A stretch of 64,000 nucleotides of DNA, taken from positions 62,001-126,000 of the forward strand of contig CAVPJC010000012.1 of assembly GCA_963705155.1 (NCBI GenBank), read 5' to 3'. The position numbers and the translations under genes are program-made. Origin of the DNA: CAVPJC01 sp963705155 (GTDB taxonomy: Bacteria; Chloroflexota; Anaerolineae; Anaerolineales; UBA4823). The notes under the pieces were generated by a model, which saw nothing but the letters and a program-made list of their open reading frames with translations, was not told the origin of the DNA and made no database searches. Shown piece after piece: positions 1-11,080 of this stretch; within the stretch, counting starts at the first letter, position 1, and each line of letters opens with the position of its first letter.

Positions 1-883
1 AGCCCGATCTGATACCAGCGCTGGTCAAGCAGTTCACCTATGGACCCATCTTCTCGCAGGAGCGAGATTTCCACCGGATAGAGGGGTTGTTCACCGTATC
101 CGTTGGGCCACCAGAGCTGCGGGTCGGGAACCGGGGCTTTCAGGACCACCTCACCCTGCTCCGGTATGGCTGCTTCCTGCTTAATCACCTCTCCATTCGG
201 GCATGTGATCGCCACAACCGCTGACAGCGGCCTATCTCCCCAATGCTCGACGGCGATGCGCGCTTCAATGGTCACGTTGCCGGCGCTGTGATCCTGCCGC
301 AAATGCACTTCAGCCAGGCGCGCCACGCGGTAACCTTCCAGGCGGATATCCTTCCAGATGCCAACCGGCGGGAGCTGCGGACCCCAATCCCAGCCAAACT
401 GGCAGGGGGCCTTGCGCAGGTGCGGGCCGCCGGGGATGGCCTGGGAAACCCCGGGAAGAGGGCGAACGGCCTGCTTTTCGGCGGCGTGTTTCACCGCTGA
501 TTGAAAAGTGATGGTTAGCTCGTTTTCCCCCGGGCAGCCAGTAAGGATTTGATTTCCCATTCATACCGGCGAAACATGTTATCCGCGTGCCCCAGCTCAT
601 GGCCGTTCAGCACGACGGTCGCCAGCGTATCCAGTCCTTCACAAACCAGGTGGATCTTTTCTTCGGCCAGGATTTCTGGAGAACAGTTAAATCGGTAGCG
701 GTAGATCCAATCGGCCTCAGCCACCCACTGGACGCGATTCTCGTTATCGGCTGCAAAGGGATCGGGGATGCGGCCCAGGGCCAGTAAATCGGTGTGCACA
801 CCGCCGGGGACGCTGGCAGACAGCCATTCGTCTGTGCCCGCCTGGCAAAATTCCCAGGCGCCTGCCAAAGCTTGATTTCTCAT
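1..883 (-). CDS. Beta-mannosidase (GH2), 3' end beyond the window
   Basis: Exo-acting glycoside hydrolase that would release mannose from the non-reducing end of beta-mannosides. The visible part is the N-terminal jelly-roll domain of family 2: an LAGAWEF start, the PGGVHTDLLALG and DPFAADNE segments and WIYRYRF are typical of beta-mannosidases. Catalytic residues would lie beyond position 1. The ATG at 883 is preceded by AGGAG. The frame breaks at the C run 527-531: one extra base there restores reading through to position 1, so I treat it as one gene. It is the first enzyme of a locus that also holds an oligosaccharide-type importer, two LacI-type regulators and a GH130 phosphorylase. Confidence 0.8.
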
Positions 884-1146
884 ACGATATTCTCCTGATG
901 AATTTGCATAGAACTTTCAGGGACTATCCGTCAAATTCAAACCGCCTCGCAACGGGTGTGCAGCCTTTGCATCCCACCCTCTCCGTACTGCGCTGCAAGA
1001 CAGGTGAATAGACCGGCAGCCACGGCGCCCGCCCCAAGCCGACCCTGTCACTCAACACCACAACCATACTCAAGAATAAATTAAGGGTTCAGGATTCGGA
1101 GCTGCACGTATTTCGCTATGCGCCTCACATACGTGGGGCGCCACAC

Positions 1147-1960
<814 letters not shown>

Positions 1961-1971
<11 letters not shown>

Positions 1972-2989
1972 GTTGTTCAGCCTCCCGCTGATATGCATCC
2001 CTCAATTCTTTTTCCGAGAGGATACAACGGTATGTGCGACCGCCTTCAAGATCACGGTAAGCCACAGAATTGGCTGTGCATTCGGGCCGGACGTATTTGC
2101 AGCGTTCGGCGAACCGGCAGCCAGACGGTGGATTTTTGAGATTGGGCGGCACCCCGGGGATGGCGGTCAGCTTAATATCCCGCAAACCGCTTTCGGGCAC
2201 GATGATGGAGCCCATCAGACCTTTGGAATACGGATGGAGCGGATCGAATACAGCCTGTTTTGCGGAGGCTTTCTCCACAATTTGCCCTGCGTACATGACC
2301 ATAATATCATCAGTCACGTTGAAAAGCAGCGGAAGCTCATGCGTGATGAAGATCAACGAACCGATCAAACCCAATTCCAGCAAATGCTTGATCATCTTGA
2401 TGACCATCTTCTGCGAGGTGACATCCAGCGCGGAAGAAGGCTCATCGGCGATCAGCACTTTTGGCAGCAGGATCACCGATACGGCGATCACCGTGCGCTG
2501 TTTCATGCCGCCCGAAAGCTCAACCGGATATTTCTGCAGCACCTCCACAGGCAGCCCGAGGGTTTCGAACAACCCGCTGGCGCGTTCATAAAACTCTTTC
2601 TTGTTGAGGTAAAAATCATGCGCCTGTACAACGTCCTCAAGAAAATCGATGATCTTCAGAGTGGGATTGAGGGCGTTCATTGCGGCCTGGGGGATATAGG
2701 CTATCTCCTTCCCCAGAATGGATTTGCGTACTTCATCGGGGTCCATCCCCGAAATGTTGCGCCCATCAATGATGATATCTCCACCCATGTAGTGGAGCGG
2801 AGGGAAGTAATAACCCATCAGGCTGAGCGCCAGTGTGGATTTTCCGCAGCCAGATTCACCCGCAATCCCAAGCGATTTACCTTCCTCGACCTTTAACGAA
2901 ACATGGTCAACCGCATAAACATCTTCCCGGTACCGGGTGATATATTTTGTGGTCAGATCCCTGACCTCAAGCATGATATTTTTTGCCAT
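1961..2989 (-). CDS. Oligopeptide/oligosaccharide ABC importer ATPase (OppD/DppD type)
   Basis: First ATPase subunit of the importer, 342 residues. Walker A is GESGCGKST, the signature LSGGMKQR and Walker B VLIADEPSSALD. The C-terminal tail carries the Cys-rich motif CRFAERCKYVRPEC typical of OppD/DppD proteins. I chose the ATG at 2989, just after the permease stop, rather than the long upstream extension to 3106, because MAKNIMLEVRDL matches the usual N-terminus. It lies between the OppC-like permease and the second ATPase. Confidence 0.9.
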
Positions 2990-2997
2990 CCAATCAC

Positions 2998-4251
2998 CTA
3001 GTCTCTTAATGTAGGATTGTAAACATGGTCGAGGCCCGTATTCATCAAATTCATCGAAAATGTAATCAGGGCTATGGCTACAATCACGGGGAAGTATGCC
3101 CACCATTTTCCGAGGATTTGCGCCTGGTAGATCATGGCCCAGTTCATCATCAGGCCCAGAGTGGGCACCTCGGTCGTTTTGGGTCCCAACCCGAGGATCG
3201 ACAACGAGGCTTCCGCCAAAATGCCCGATGAAATTTGCAGGATGAGCGCCATGATCACGTAGGAGGCGATGTAAGGGAGGATATCTGTCAGGATGATATG
3301 AGCAATCGAATGCCCGGAGAGTTTCGACAGGTTGACATGATCACGGTTGCGCAGCGAAATCACCTGCGCCCTCACAGATCTGGCGGTCCAGACCCAGGAT
3401 GTCAACCCGATCACCACCGCGATGACGACCGCGCCGCGTTTTTCCTGCCCGATGCTGAATGAAATCAGGATTAGCAGGATAATACTGGGGATGACGGTGA
3501 AGAGGTTGGTGATGAACAGGATGATGTCATCCGTCGTCCCGCCAACATAACCCGCCAGTAAACCCAGGGTCAAACCGATCAAGGTGGCCACCAGGCCGGA
3601 GACAAGACCAATCTGCATGGATACGCCGGTGGCCTTGACCAGCTCGGTGAGCATATCCCTGCCGAAGTTATCGGTTCCGAGCGGCAGCACGCGCACATTT
3701 GCAACCTGGTCGATGTTGACGTAAGCCGCCTGGTCGATGGTGCTGGTCTGCTCCAGCGCGCCCGTTTGCGCATTTTTTGCTGCGACGATCACCCCTTCAC
3801 TGGATAGCAGCCCGGCGAGGGAAGTGTTGAGCCTTTGAAAGTACCTTTGTTTGGCAAGCGTCATCCCGGGAATATTTTTGGTGGGATCATAACTGCCCTC
3901 CCACTGGTCCAGAAGTTTTGTGGTGTCTTCGATGTCGATTTCCTCATCTGGAATCCCGTAAGCCACCAGCCATTCCTCCATCGCAAGCCGATCGTCCGGG
4001 GTCAGCTTGTTGGCGATGCGCCTGGCAGCGGCTTTATCCAGATTCAGGGTATAGGTGGCAGGGGCGGTGATGCTGTCGTACACGTTCACATAGATGCCGG
4101 GTGGGAAGAATGTGCCCTGACCGATAATCTGCAACGGATTATCCGGGATGACCAGTGGATAGATGATCACGATCAGCAGCATGGTCGTAAAAATGACAAA
4201 GCCAACCACAAATTTTCCGGAGCGAAAAACCTGGCGAAGGGTGTGTTTCAT
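2998..4251 (-). CDS. ABC importer permease (OppC/DppC type) with large periplasmic insert
   Basis: Inner-membrane permease subunit. After one N-terminal helix there is an insert of roughly 140 residues (about residues 45-190), then five more helices and the EAA-like loop ending near ASLSILGLGP. At 417 residues it is over 100 longer than classical OppC; such inserts occur in sugar-type members of this family. The ATG at 4251 has GAGGAAAGG just upstream, which overlaps the stop of the OppB-like gene, so I prefer it to a TTG at 4269. It pairs with the following OppB-like permease. Confidence 0.88.
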   Translation of the reverse strand: MKHTLRQVFRSGKFVVGFVIFTTMLLIVIIYPLVIPDNPLQIIGQGTFFPPGIYVNVYDSITAPATYTLNLDKAAARRIANKLTPDDRLAMEEWLVAYGIPDEEIDIEDTTKLLDQWEGSYDPTKNIPGMTLAKQRYFQRLNTSLAGLLSSEGVIVAAKNAQTGALEQTSTIDQAAYVNIDQVANVRVLPLGTDNFGRDMLTELVKATGVSMQIGLVSGLVATLIGLTLGLLAGYVGGTTDDIILFITNLFTVIPSIILLILISFSIGQEKRGAVVIAVVIGLTSWVWTARSVRAQVISLRNRDHVNLSKLSGHSIAHIILTDILPYIASYVIMALILQISSGILAEASLSILGLGPKTTEVPTLGLMMNWAMIYQAQILGKWWAYFPVIVAIALITFSMNLMNTGLDHVYNPTLRD

Positions 4252-4265
4252 AAAAGCACCTTTCC

Positions 4266-5270
4266 TCAATCGGACTGCGCCGCTTTAATCCGTGGGTCAA
4301 TGAAGCCGTAGAGGATTTCAATGACAAAGTTGGCGATCAGCACCATGACGGTGATGATCAATGCGGTTGCCGAGACCAGCGGATAATCCTGTCCCAACAC
4401 TGCCGTTAAAATCGTGGAGCCCAGCCCCGGATAACTGAAGATGATCTCAGCCACCAGCGCGCCGCTGACCATGCCCCCGATGGCTAACGCCAGACCCGTA
4501 ATCTGCGGCAGCATGGCGTTTCTGAACACATAACCGATGATCGTCCGGTCTCGGATCCCCATAAAACGGCTGTATTTCACGTAATCTGCATTGAGCTCGT
4601 AGATCGACATGGAGCGCATACCAATCGCCTGTCCCCCGATTGCAACCATTACGATTGACCAGAACGGCAGTTGATAATGGACAATCACCGACCAGATAAA
4701 TTGCCAGCTAAAGGCGGGAATCAGGTCATACCCGTATCCACCCGAGGTTGGAAAAATTTTCAAGATAACCCCGAATATAACCATTAAGATAACGGCCATG
4801 CCAAACGCCGGGAAATTGCTCACCAGGATACTGACGGGCATCCAAAATTTATCGAAGTATCCCTTGAGATAAGCTGACAGGGCGCCGAGCGTGTTCCCGA
4901 TCAGCCAGCCGACGATGATCGCCGGGAACTGCAAAGCCACCGTCCACCAGACGGCAGAAGAGAGAACGTCTGCCACCGTTCTGGGATACTGGCTGAATGA
5001 GAATCCAAAATCGCCGCGCACCACATTTCGTACATAGATAAAAAATTGTTCAATCAGAGGCCGGTTGGTGCCAAAAAGCTCGGAGTACTGCTGGTAAATC
5101 GCCTGGATGCCGGTGGTGTTGCTCATGCCCTGGGCCAGCCTGGATACGATGGCAGCCACAGGATCGCCCGGCATCATGCGTGGGAGGAGGAAATTTAAGA
5201 TAAAAGCAGCAATGAAGGTGGCGAAGAACCAGAACAACTTGGTGAGGAAATACCTGCGGTATCCTTTCAA
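4266..5270 (-). CDS. ABC importer permease (OppB/DppB type)
   Basis: Inner-membrane permease, 334 residues, with the N-terminal LPRMMPGDP motif common to OppB/DppB proteins and six predicted helices. The LVAEIIFSYPGLGS segment is the usual C-terminal family motif. It is the first gene of the permease-ATPase block and has its own promoter-like region (5299-5389), separated from the binding-protein gene by a hairpin. That arrangement would let the binding protein be made in excess. Confidence 0.92.
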   Translation of the reverse strand: MKGYRRYFLTKLFWFFATFIAAFILNFLLPRMMPGDPVAAIVSRLAQGMSNTTGIQAIYQQYSELFGTNRPLIEQFFIYVRNVVRGDFGFSFSQYPRTVADVLSSAVWWTVALQFPAIIVGWLIGNTLGALSAYLKGYFDKFWMPVSILVSNFPAFGMAVILMVIFGVILKIFPTSGGYGYDLIPAFSWQFIWSVIVHYQLPFWSIVMVAIGGQAIGMRSMSIYELNADYVKYSRFMGIRDRTIIGYVFRNAMLPQITGLALAIGGMVSGALVAEIIFSYPGLGSTILTAVLGQDYPLVSATALIITVMVLIANFVIEILYGFIDPRIKAAQSD

Positions 5271-5298
5271 GACGCACCTCCCGGTTGTATGTATAAAA

Positions 5299-5389
5299 AT
5301 TATACCAATAAAGTGACAGTCACCCGGTCAGATCAGATATGGGTCGACGACTTTCATGCTTCCCATCGTGAAGGCAGAGTGACTGTCAC
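5299..5389 (-). promoter_or_regulatory. Extended -10 promoter with two GTGACNGTCAC palindromes
   Basis: On the minus strand TGGTATAAT (-10 hexamer at 5299-5304) forms an extended -10 element about 30 bases before the OppB start. GTGACAGTCAC (5313-5323) overlaps the -35 region and GTGACTGTCAC lies at 5379-5389. Each is an 11-bp palindrome with centres 66 bp apart. This looks like a paired operator, plausibly for one of the nearby LacI-type repressors. The two copies can also pair with each other as inverted repeats. Confidence 0.45.
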
Positions 5390-5401
5390 CTGTGGATTAG
5401 A

Positions 5402-5440
5402 AAAACAGTCATGTTCCGTTAACCGGGACATGACTGTTTT
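5402..5440 (-). terminator. Hairpin between the binding-protein gene and the permease operon
   Basis: The 13-bp arms AAAACAGTCATGT (5402-5414) and ACATGACTGTTTT (5428-5440) are perfect complements around a 13-base loop. The hairpin starts 13 bases after the binding-protein stop codon and ends in a T run on the minus strand. It probably terminates or attenuates transcription, or stabilises the upstream mRNA. Confidence 0.6.
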
Positions 5441-5452
5441 GTTCGACACGGG

Positions 5453-7379
5453 TTACGGGTTAACCAATGTCAGGTTATACAGGCCTGCAATGCTCCAGCC
5501 GTCCGTCAGGTCAAGCGGCGGGACGGGCGGGACGGTGCCATCACCCTCGTGCGGGAAGTTTGTCCACACACTCTCGTTCACAGCGTGGAACGATTGAGGG
5601 CGGTACATGAGCGTGAAGGAGGGAACCTCGGTCAGGTACAACTTGACCAGTTCGGTGTAAGTGGCTTTCAGCTTGGCGGGATCGGCTTCAGCGGGGATCG
5701 ATTTGATCAGCTCATCCGCGACTGGATTGCTGTACTGGCCCCAGTTGCCGTTCCAGTTGCTCGCCATACCCACGAATTCGGAGCTCAACAGCTTGCGAAT
5801 GCGGCCCCAGGGCTGGGTTGGGCCAGCGCCATCGGACCACATCATGAAGATGTCATAGCCCTCTTCGGGGAGAGGCGCATCCGATTTGGTGACGACGGTC
5901 TGATAGACGCCCCATTCAGGATAGTTGGTGGTGATGTCGATGCCGATCTTCTTCCCGGCAGCGGCAACCACTTCGATCGCAGCCTGCCAGTCAGACCAGC
6001 CGTTGGGGCAGGTGGCGACATAGGCCAGCTTTTCACCCTTGTATTCACGCCAGCCGTCGCCATCGGTGTCTTTGATGCCGGCGTCATCCAGCAGTTTTTT
6101 GGCGCCTTCAATGTCGTTGCCAGCCCACTGCAGGTCTGCGACGGCGGCCTGGTCGTACAGGGCCTGCTCACCGGGGGTCGGGTTCATCAGGGAGCGCGGC
6201 ACCTGATCGAAGGTAGCCGACTGGTTGGTCATGGCGTTGGCAATGATGGTGGGATAGTCAACCGCAATGGCGATCGCCTTGCGCACCGCCACCTGGTCCA
6301 AACCGGGGGAATTCAGGTTGTAGAATGCGGTTGGCAGGCTGGCGCCGATGCCGTAGGGCGGCTCGGGCAGGTAGGTGGATACGGGCAGCCCATAGCTGAG
6401 CCACAAAACCTGGATGTTGGAGTTGAACTGCTGGCTGACATCCACTTCGCCTTGCGCCAGAGCAACAGAACCGGCGGCGTTATCCTTGAAGATCGTGTGC
6501 GCCAGGTACTTCGGAGCGGGCAGCTTGCCCCACATGGAAGCATCCTGACCCCAGTAGTTGTCATCACGAATGTAGATGACCTTGGTATCGTCCGTGAAGA
6601 ACTTGTGATACGGGCCGGAGTAAACAACGTCTTCAGCGGTATCAGCCAGAAGCTGGGTGGGATCACCGCCAACACGCTCTTCCAGTATCTGCGGTCCAGG
6701 CTTTCTGGATGACATAGTTGCTGCTCAGGTAGGCAGAGACCAGCAGAGGATTGACCGCTTTGCCGTCTGCATCCAGCTTGGCTTTGACCACAACCGTCAT
6801 GGGGTCAACCGCTTCGATGTTCTCAATGTAATCCACGTTGGCGGCGCCGGTGGGGGTGTTGTACTTGACGTGGGTGGCCCAGGTGTAGGCAACGTCTTCC
6901 GCAGTTACCGGGGTGCCATCGCTCCACTTTGCAGCGGCTTTCATCTTGAAGGTGATCTCGGTTTTTGCATCGTTCCAGGCATAATCACCGTCCGCCAGGA
7001 GTGGATACTGCTTGCCATCCAGCATGTTGTAGAGGTAGGGTGTCTCGAACATGATGACGCGGGCATTATCCTGCTGGGCGATCGCCATGGCGTTGTTGTT
7101 GCTGTTGGAATACGGGTTCCAACCGACAACCGGGCTCCACTGCTGGCCATTGAAGTACAGGGTTTCGTTGCGTGGAAGCTGTTCGCTTGGCTCAGGAGTC
7201 GCGGCCGGCACTTCAACGGTTTGGATCACCATCTGGGTTTCCTTGACCGTGACGATCTGGGTCTCCACGACCGGCACTTCGACGGTCTGGATGATGGTCT
7301 CCGGTACGGCTGGCGCGCAGGCTCCAAGCACCAGGCCCATCACCATCAACAGAGTAATTACGAAATACAAGCGTTTCAT
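5453..7379 (-). CDS. ABC importer substrate-binding lipoprotein (SBP_bac_5, peptide/oligosaccharide type)
   Basis: Extracellular lipoprotein that would deliver ligand to the importer. The N-terminus is a lipoprotein signal peptide ending LVLGACAP, with the lipobox cysteine at about residue 21. The body has the family 5 pattern (ITFKMKAAAKWSDGTPVTAEDVAYTW, later VRKAIAIAVDYPTI). The frame changes once near 6685-6695: reading resumes at ILEERVGGDPTQ with no loss, giving about 640 residues. An AAGGAGA site precedes the ATG. A 5-domain protein of this size next to mannan enzymes suggests an oligosaccharide ligand, but peptide binding cannot be excluded. Confidence 0.87.
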
Positions 7380-7532
7380 TTTGATTCTCCTTAGATATTT
7401 GTCGAATGAGAAATCCTGTTGGTGTGTCAGATCAGTTTGTTATGTTTGGATAATCTTTTGCCTCCTCCTGGTTGTAGGGCGATTTTTATACCCGGAAATA
7501 GAGTGATCAATCATCGTGCTCATCCAAATGTC

Positions 7533-8566
7533 TTACCCAACGGCCATTTTTTGCTTTGCGCCACAGCTGTCGCGAATGACCAGCTCGGTATCCATGATGA
7601 CGCGCCGCTTCGGCTCGCTGCCATTCTCGATCACATCGATCAGCATTTCCACCGCCCGCACGCCAAAGCGGTACACCGGCTGGCGCACGGTGGTCAGCTG
7701 CGGGATGGGCGGCACATTCATCGGCAGGTCATCGAAACCCACAAAGGCCACATCTTCCGGCACACTCAGACCCGCCTCGCGCACGGCGCGCATCCCGCCA
7801 ATCGCCATCAGGTCCGATGCGGCAAAGACGGCATCGGGTTTGGCGGGCAGCAAGCGCTGCATGGCAGAGAACCCGCTGGCTTCGGTGAATTCGCCTTCCG
7901 CAATCAGGGCATCTTCCACCCGGCGGCCGCGCTCCAGCAGCGCCTGCCGGTAGCCGCGCAGCCGGTCAATCGTGGCTGTGCTGTCTGGCGAACCGGTGAT
8001 TGTGGCAATGCGCTTGTAACCCAACCGGATCAGGTGCAGCACGGCGTTGTAAGCCGCGTTGACGTTATCCACATCGATATAACTGACCCGCTCGGTCTGA
8101 AACGGCCGCCCGGCGATCACCATCGGTATTTGCAGCTCCACCAACCGCTCCACCAACCGGTCGCCAAAGCGCCCCGATTGGAACAACGACACCATCCAGC
8201 AGACCGCTGCGCGTCAGGCGCGGCAGGATCTTTTCTTCATCTTCTTTGGTGTCCACCAGGAATAACCCCAGGGTGTAGTCGTGCTGGTTGCAGGCCTGCG
8301 CAATGCCCTGGGTGAGGCGCGGGAAATACGGGATCGGCAAAGAAAGAGCTGACGCTGCGCGGCAGCACCAGCCCGAGCATCCAGGAGCGCTGCGAAGCCA
8401 GCATGCGGGCTGCCGTGTTGGGGTGGTAACCGGTGTTTTGGATGATCTCCAGGACCCGTTTGCGCACACCTGCGCGCACGTTGGGGTGGTTATTAACCAC
8501 GCGCGAAACCGTTGAGCGTGACACCCCCGCTTTTTCTGCAATGTCTTCCAGTGTGAGATCAGACAC
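7533..8566 (-). CDS. LacI-family transcriptional regulator (frameshifted)
   Basis: DNA-binding sugar-responsive repressor. The N-terminal helix-turn-helix is clear (LTLEDIAEKAGVSRSTVSRVVNN) from a GTG at 8566; the upstream ATG extension does not fit the family. The ligand domain follows, with VAFVGFDDLPM near the C-terminus. Two frame breaks, near 8333 and 8196, split it into three readings that join seamlessly (FADPYFPRLTQG, then LDGVVSLFQSGRF). It lies upstream of the binding-protein gene in the same orientation and is a likely regulator of the importer. Confidence 0.85.
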
Positions 8567-8717
8567 GCAACCGCCCCGGTTCCAAATTGCACAGGTGAGA
8601 AATGGTTTCAGCGCGAACCCAATTGTTGGCAGCGCTCCCAATTTACTAAAATATTATATGAAAGATTTACCCGGGTGTCAACACCTGTTTAAAACATTAA
8701 TCTAAGCCGGGCGGGTC

Positions 8718-8845
8718 TCTTTCGTGTGTTTCGTGGTAACCCTCTGTTTTCGTGTCTTTCGTGGTTAAAACCTCTCTTTTTCGTGTTATTTCGTGTCTTT
8801 CGTGTTAACCCCTTTTTCGTGTATTTCGTGTATTTCGTGGTTAAC
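8718..8845. repeat. TTTCGTG-rich short repeat array
   Basis: At least seven copies of a 7-9 base element around TTTCGTG, in the pattern TTCGTGTNTTTCGTGGTTAA. Related copies lie at about 16915-17003 and 21953-22072. It is non-coding and sits between the two divergent LacI-type genes. The spacers are also TTTCGTG variants, so it is not a CRISPR array. Confidence 0.7.
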
Positions 8846-8925
8846 CCTGAGCAATCCCCGCTCCATGCCCCATGATTTCAAGGCCGGCATCCCCAGGCAT
8901 CCCCGCTCATTTCCACAAATCCCGC

Positions 8926-8988
8926 TTGACATTCTCCAATAACGGATTAAAATATCCTTAACTTTCTAAAATATTCACTAAAATATTT
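8926..8988 (+). promoter_or_regulatory. Promoter and repeated TAAAATAT sites before the second LacI gene
   Basis: TTGACA at 8926-8931 is followed by a 16-base spacer and TAAAAT (8948-8953). Three TAAAATAT copies follow in a row at about 8948, 8966 and 8979, the last two as CTAAAATATT. A further ACTAAAATATT lies near 8646, before the other LacI-type gene. The sites cover the start region and are candidate operators shared by the two regulators. Confidence 0.5.
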
Positions 8989-9001
8989 ATCGAGAGGGGA
9001 C

Positions 9002-10066
9002 ATGCCCAGAAGAATCAAAATCAGTGATATCGCCCGTCTGAGCGGCGTCTCCATCACCACCGTCTCCCTCGTCCTGAACAACAAACCGGGGTTGTCGCAG
9101 GAAACCCGCACACGTGTCCTCGAAGCCGCCAGCCAGCTCGGCTATCTGGCCCGGTTCAGCCAGGCAAAAACTCCGCCGCTGGCAACCGTGGGCATGGTGG
9201 TCAAGATCGACCCCGATATCACCCCGCAGGCCAACCCGTTCTACTCCAAAGTCATCGTGGGCATCGAAGACGCCTGCCGCCGCAAGGGTATCAATTTGCT
9301 CTTTGCCACCCTGCCGGTGGATGAAAACAACCGCCCGGTGGAAGTGCCGCAGTTTTTGTACAACGATCTGGTCAACGGCCTGCTGATGGTGGGCACGTTT
9401 GTGGATGAAACCTTCGGGTTCATTTCAAATCACCAGCAAAAAACACCGATCATCCTGGTGGACGGCTACTCGAACAGCGAAAGTTACGACACGGTCGTAT
9501 CCGATAATTTCCGCGCCGCCTACCAGGCAGTGGAGTATCTGATCCAGAAGGGGCACCGCCACATCGGGCTGGCGGGCAGCGAAATCGACAGCTACCCCAG
9601 CCTGAAGGAGCGCCGCAACGGTTACCTGCGTGCCCTCAAAGAAAACGAGATCACCGAAGTTTACATCGCCAATTTCAACATCAACAAAACCCACGGCTAC
9701 CAGGAGATCAGCGCCCTGCTCAAAGAGCATCCTCAGATCACAGCTCTGTTCGGCGTCAACGATGACGTCGCCAGCGACGCCATCAAAGCCGCCCAGGCCC
9801 TGGGCAAGAGCGTGCCGCACGATCTCTCGGTCATCGGCTACGATGACACCTACATCGCCCAGAACACTCACCCCGCCCTGACCACCATGCACGTCGATTC
9901 GGTGGCGCTGGGCCGCTGTGCGGTAAACCTGCTCGCCCTGCGCCTGGAGCATCCCGCCACGGCGCGCATGAGCCTGACCATCCACCCCACCCTGGTGGAG
10001 CGCGAATCGGTTGCCCCGCCTCCATCTCACCCTGTGCGGAAGAAAATTGCCCCGTATGAACCATAA
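9002..10066 (+). CDS. LacI-family transcriptional regulator
   Basis: Intact 354-residue regulator. Residues 1-50 form the helix-turn-helix (IKISDIARLSGVSITTVSLVLNN) and the hinge; the remainder is the periplasmic-binding-like effector domain ending in VIGYDDTYIAQNTHP and TMHVDSVALGR. GAGAGGGG lies just before the ATG. The stop overlaps the start of the GH130 gene by 11 bases, so the two are co-translated. It probably controls its own operon and possibly the importer, with a mannoside or mannose derivative as effector. Confidence 0.92.
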   Translation: MPRRIKISDIARLSGVSITTVSLVLNNKPGLSQETRTRVLEAASQLGYLARFSQAKTPPLATVGMVVKIDPDITPQANPFYSKVIVGIEDACRRKGINLLFATLPVDENNRPVEVPQFLYNDLVNGLLMVGTFVDETFGFISNHQQKTPIILVDGYSNSESYDTVVSDNFRAAYQAVEYLIQKGHRHIGLAGSEIDSYPSLKERRNGYLRALKENEITEVYIANFNINKTHGYQEISALLKEHPQITALFGVNDDVASDAIKAAQALGKSVPHDLSVIGYDDTYIAQNTHPALTTMHVDSVALGRCAVNLLALRLEHPATARMSLTIHPTLVERESVAPPPSHPVRKKIAPYEP

Positions 10067-11039
10067 CCAGCTCCCCAACATCCCCTGGGAAGACCGGCCT
10101 CCCGGTTGTTCCGACGTGGTCTGGCGCTACAGCGCCAACCCGATCATCCCGCGCAACCTGATCCCTTCCTCCAACAGCATCTTCAACTCTGCCGTGGCGC
10201 CCTACCACGATGGCTTTGCCGGCGTGTTTCGCTGTGATAACAAAAAACGTGAGATGAACGTGCATCGCGGTTTCAGCCGGGATGGCATCCATTGGAACCT
10301 GGATAACGACCCGATCCAATGGCAGTACCTCGACCCCGAGCTCAGCCGCTTCGAGCACCGCTATGACCCGCGCCTGCTGTGGCTGGAAGACCGCTATTAC
10401 GTCACCTGGTGCAACGGCTACCACGGCCCCACCATCGGCATCGGTTACACCTACGATTTCGACCGCTTCACCTTCCTGGAAAATGCGCTTCTGCCCTTCA
10501 ACCGCAACGGCGTGCTCTTCCCCCGCAAGATCAACGGCAGTTACGTGATGCTCAGCCGCCCGAGCGATAACGGTCACACCCCTTTTGGCGATATCTACCT
10601 GAGCCAGAGCCCCGATCTGATCCACTGGGGGCGCCACCGCTTTGTGATGGGCGTCAAAAGCGGCTGGCAAAGCACCAAGATCGGCGCCGGGCCGGTGCCC
10701 ATCGAGACCCCCGACGGCTGGCTGCTGATCTACCACGGGGTGCTGACCTCGTGCAACGGCTTTGTTTACAGCTTTGGCGCCGCCCTGCTGGATCTGGAAC
10801 AGCCCTGGAAGGTGATCGGCCGCGGCGGGCCTTACCTGCTCTCACCCCAGACGCTCTATGAATGCGTGGGCGATGTGCCCAACGTGGCCTTTCCGTGCGC
10901 CGCGCTGTACGACGCCCCCACCCGGCGCGTGGCGATCTATTACGGCGGCGCCGATACCGTGACGGCCCTGGCTTTCGCCTACCTGGATGAAGTCGTAGAT
11001 TTTATTAAAACCACTTCGGAAATCGAAGCAAACCGCTGA
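10056..11039 (+). CDS. GH130 beta-mannoside (mannooligosaccharide) phosphorylase
   Basis: Cytoplasmic enzyme that would split a beta-mannoside with phosphate, giving alpha-mannose 1-phosphate. The 327-residue protein shows the five-bladed propeller features of GH130: SRDGIHW, YDPRLLWLEDRYYVTW and the C-terminal SGWQSTKIGAGPVPIETPDGWLLIYHGV region. The ATG at 10056 lies inside the end of the LacI gene. With the beta-mannosidase and the importer it forms a route for imported beta-mannan oligosaccharides. The exact acceptor (glucose, mannose or chitobiose-type) cannot be read from sequence. Confidence 0.88.
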   Translation: MNHNQLPNIPWEDRPPGCSDVVWRYSANPIIPRNLIPSSNSIFNSAVAPYHDGFAGVFRCDNKKREMNVHRGFSRDGIHWNLDNDPIQWQYLDPELSRFEHRYDPRLLWLEDRYYVTWCNGYHGPTIGIGYTYDFDRFTFLENALLPFNRNGVLFPRKINGSYVMLSRPSDNGHTPFGDIYLSQSPDLIHWGRHRFVMGVKSGWQSTKIGAGPVPIETPDGWLLIYHGVLTSCNGFVYSFGAALLDLEQPWKVIGRGGPYLLSPQTLYECVGDVPNVAFPCAALYDAPTRRVAIYYGGADTVTALAFAYLDEVVDFIKTTSEIEANR

Positions 11040-11080
11040 AAGTATTCAAAATAATCCAGCACAGGATATAGCGGTTTGCT
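11027..11080. terminator. Inverted repeat shared by two convergent gene ends
   Basis: AGCAAACCGCT (11027-11037) and AGCGGTTTGCT (11070-11080) are perfect 11-bp complements around a 32-base loop. The left arm covers the end of the GH130 gene and the right arm covers the stop of the transglutaminase gene. No T run follows, so a terminator role is only inferred from position. Confidence 0.35.

Noticed and set aside
5549..6712. Long plus-strand open frame opposite the binding-protein gene
   Set aside because: It mirrors the codon structure of the real gene and has low-complexity Gly/Val-rich content with no recognisable domain.
8718..8845. TTTCGTG array as a CRISPR
   Set aside because: The units are 7-9 bases and the spacers are variants of the same motif.
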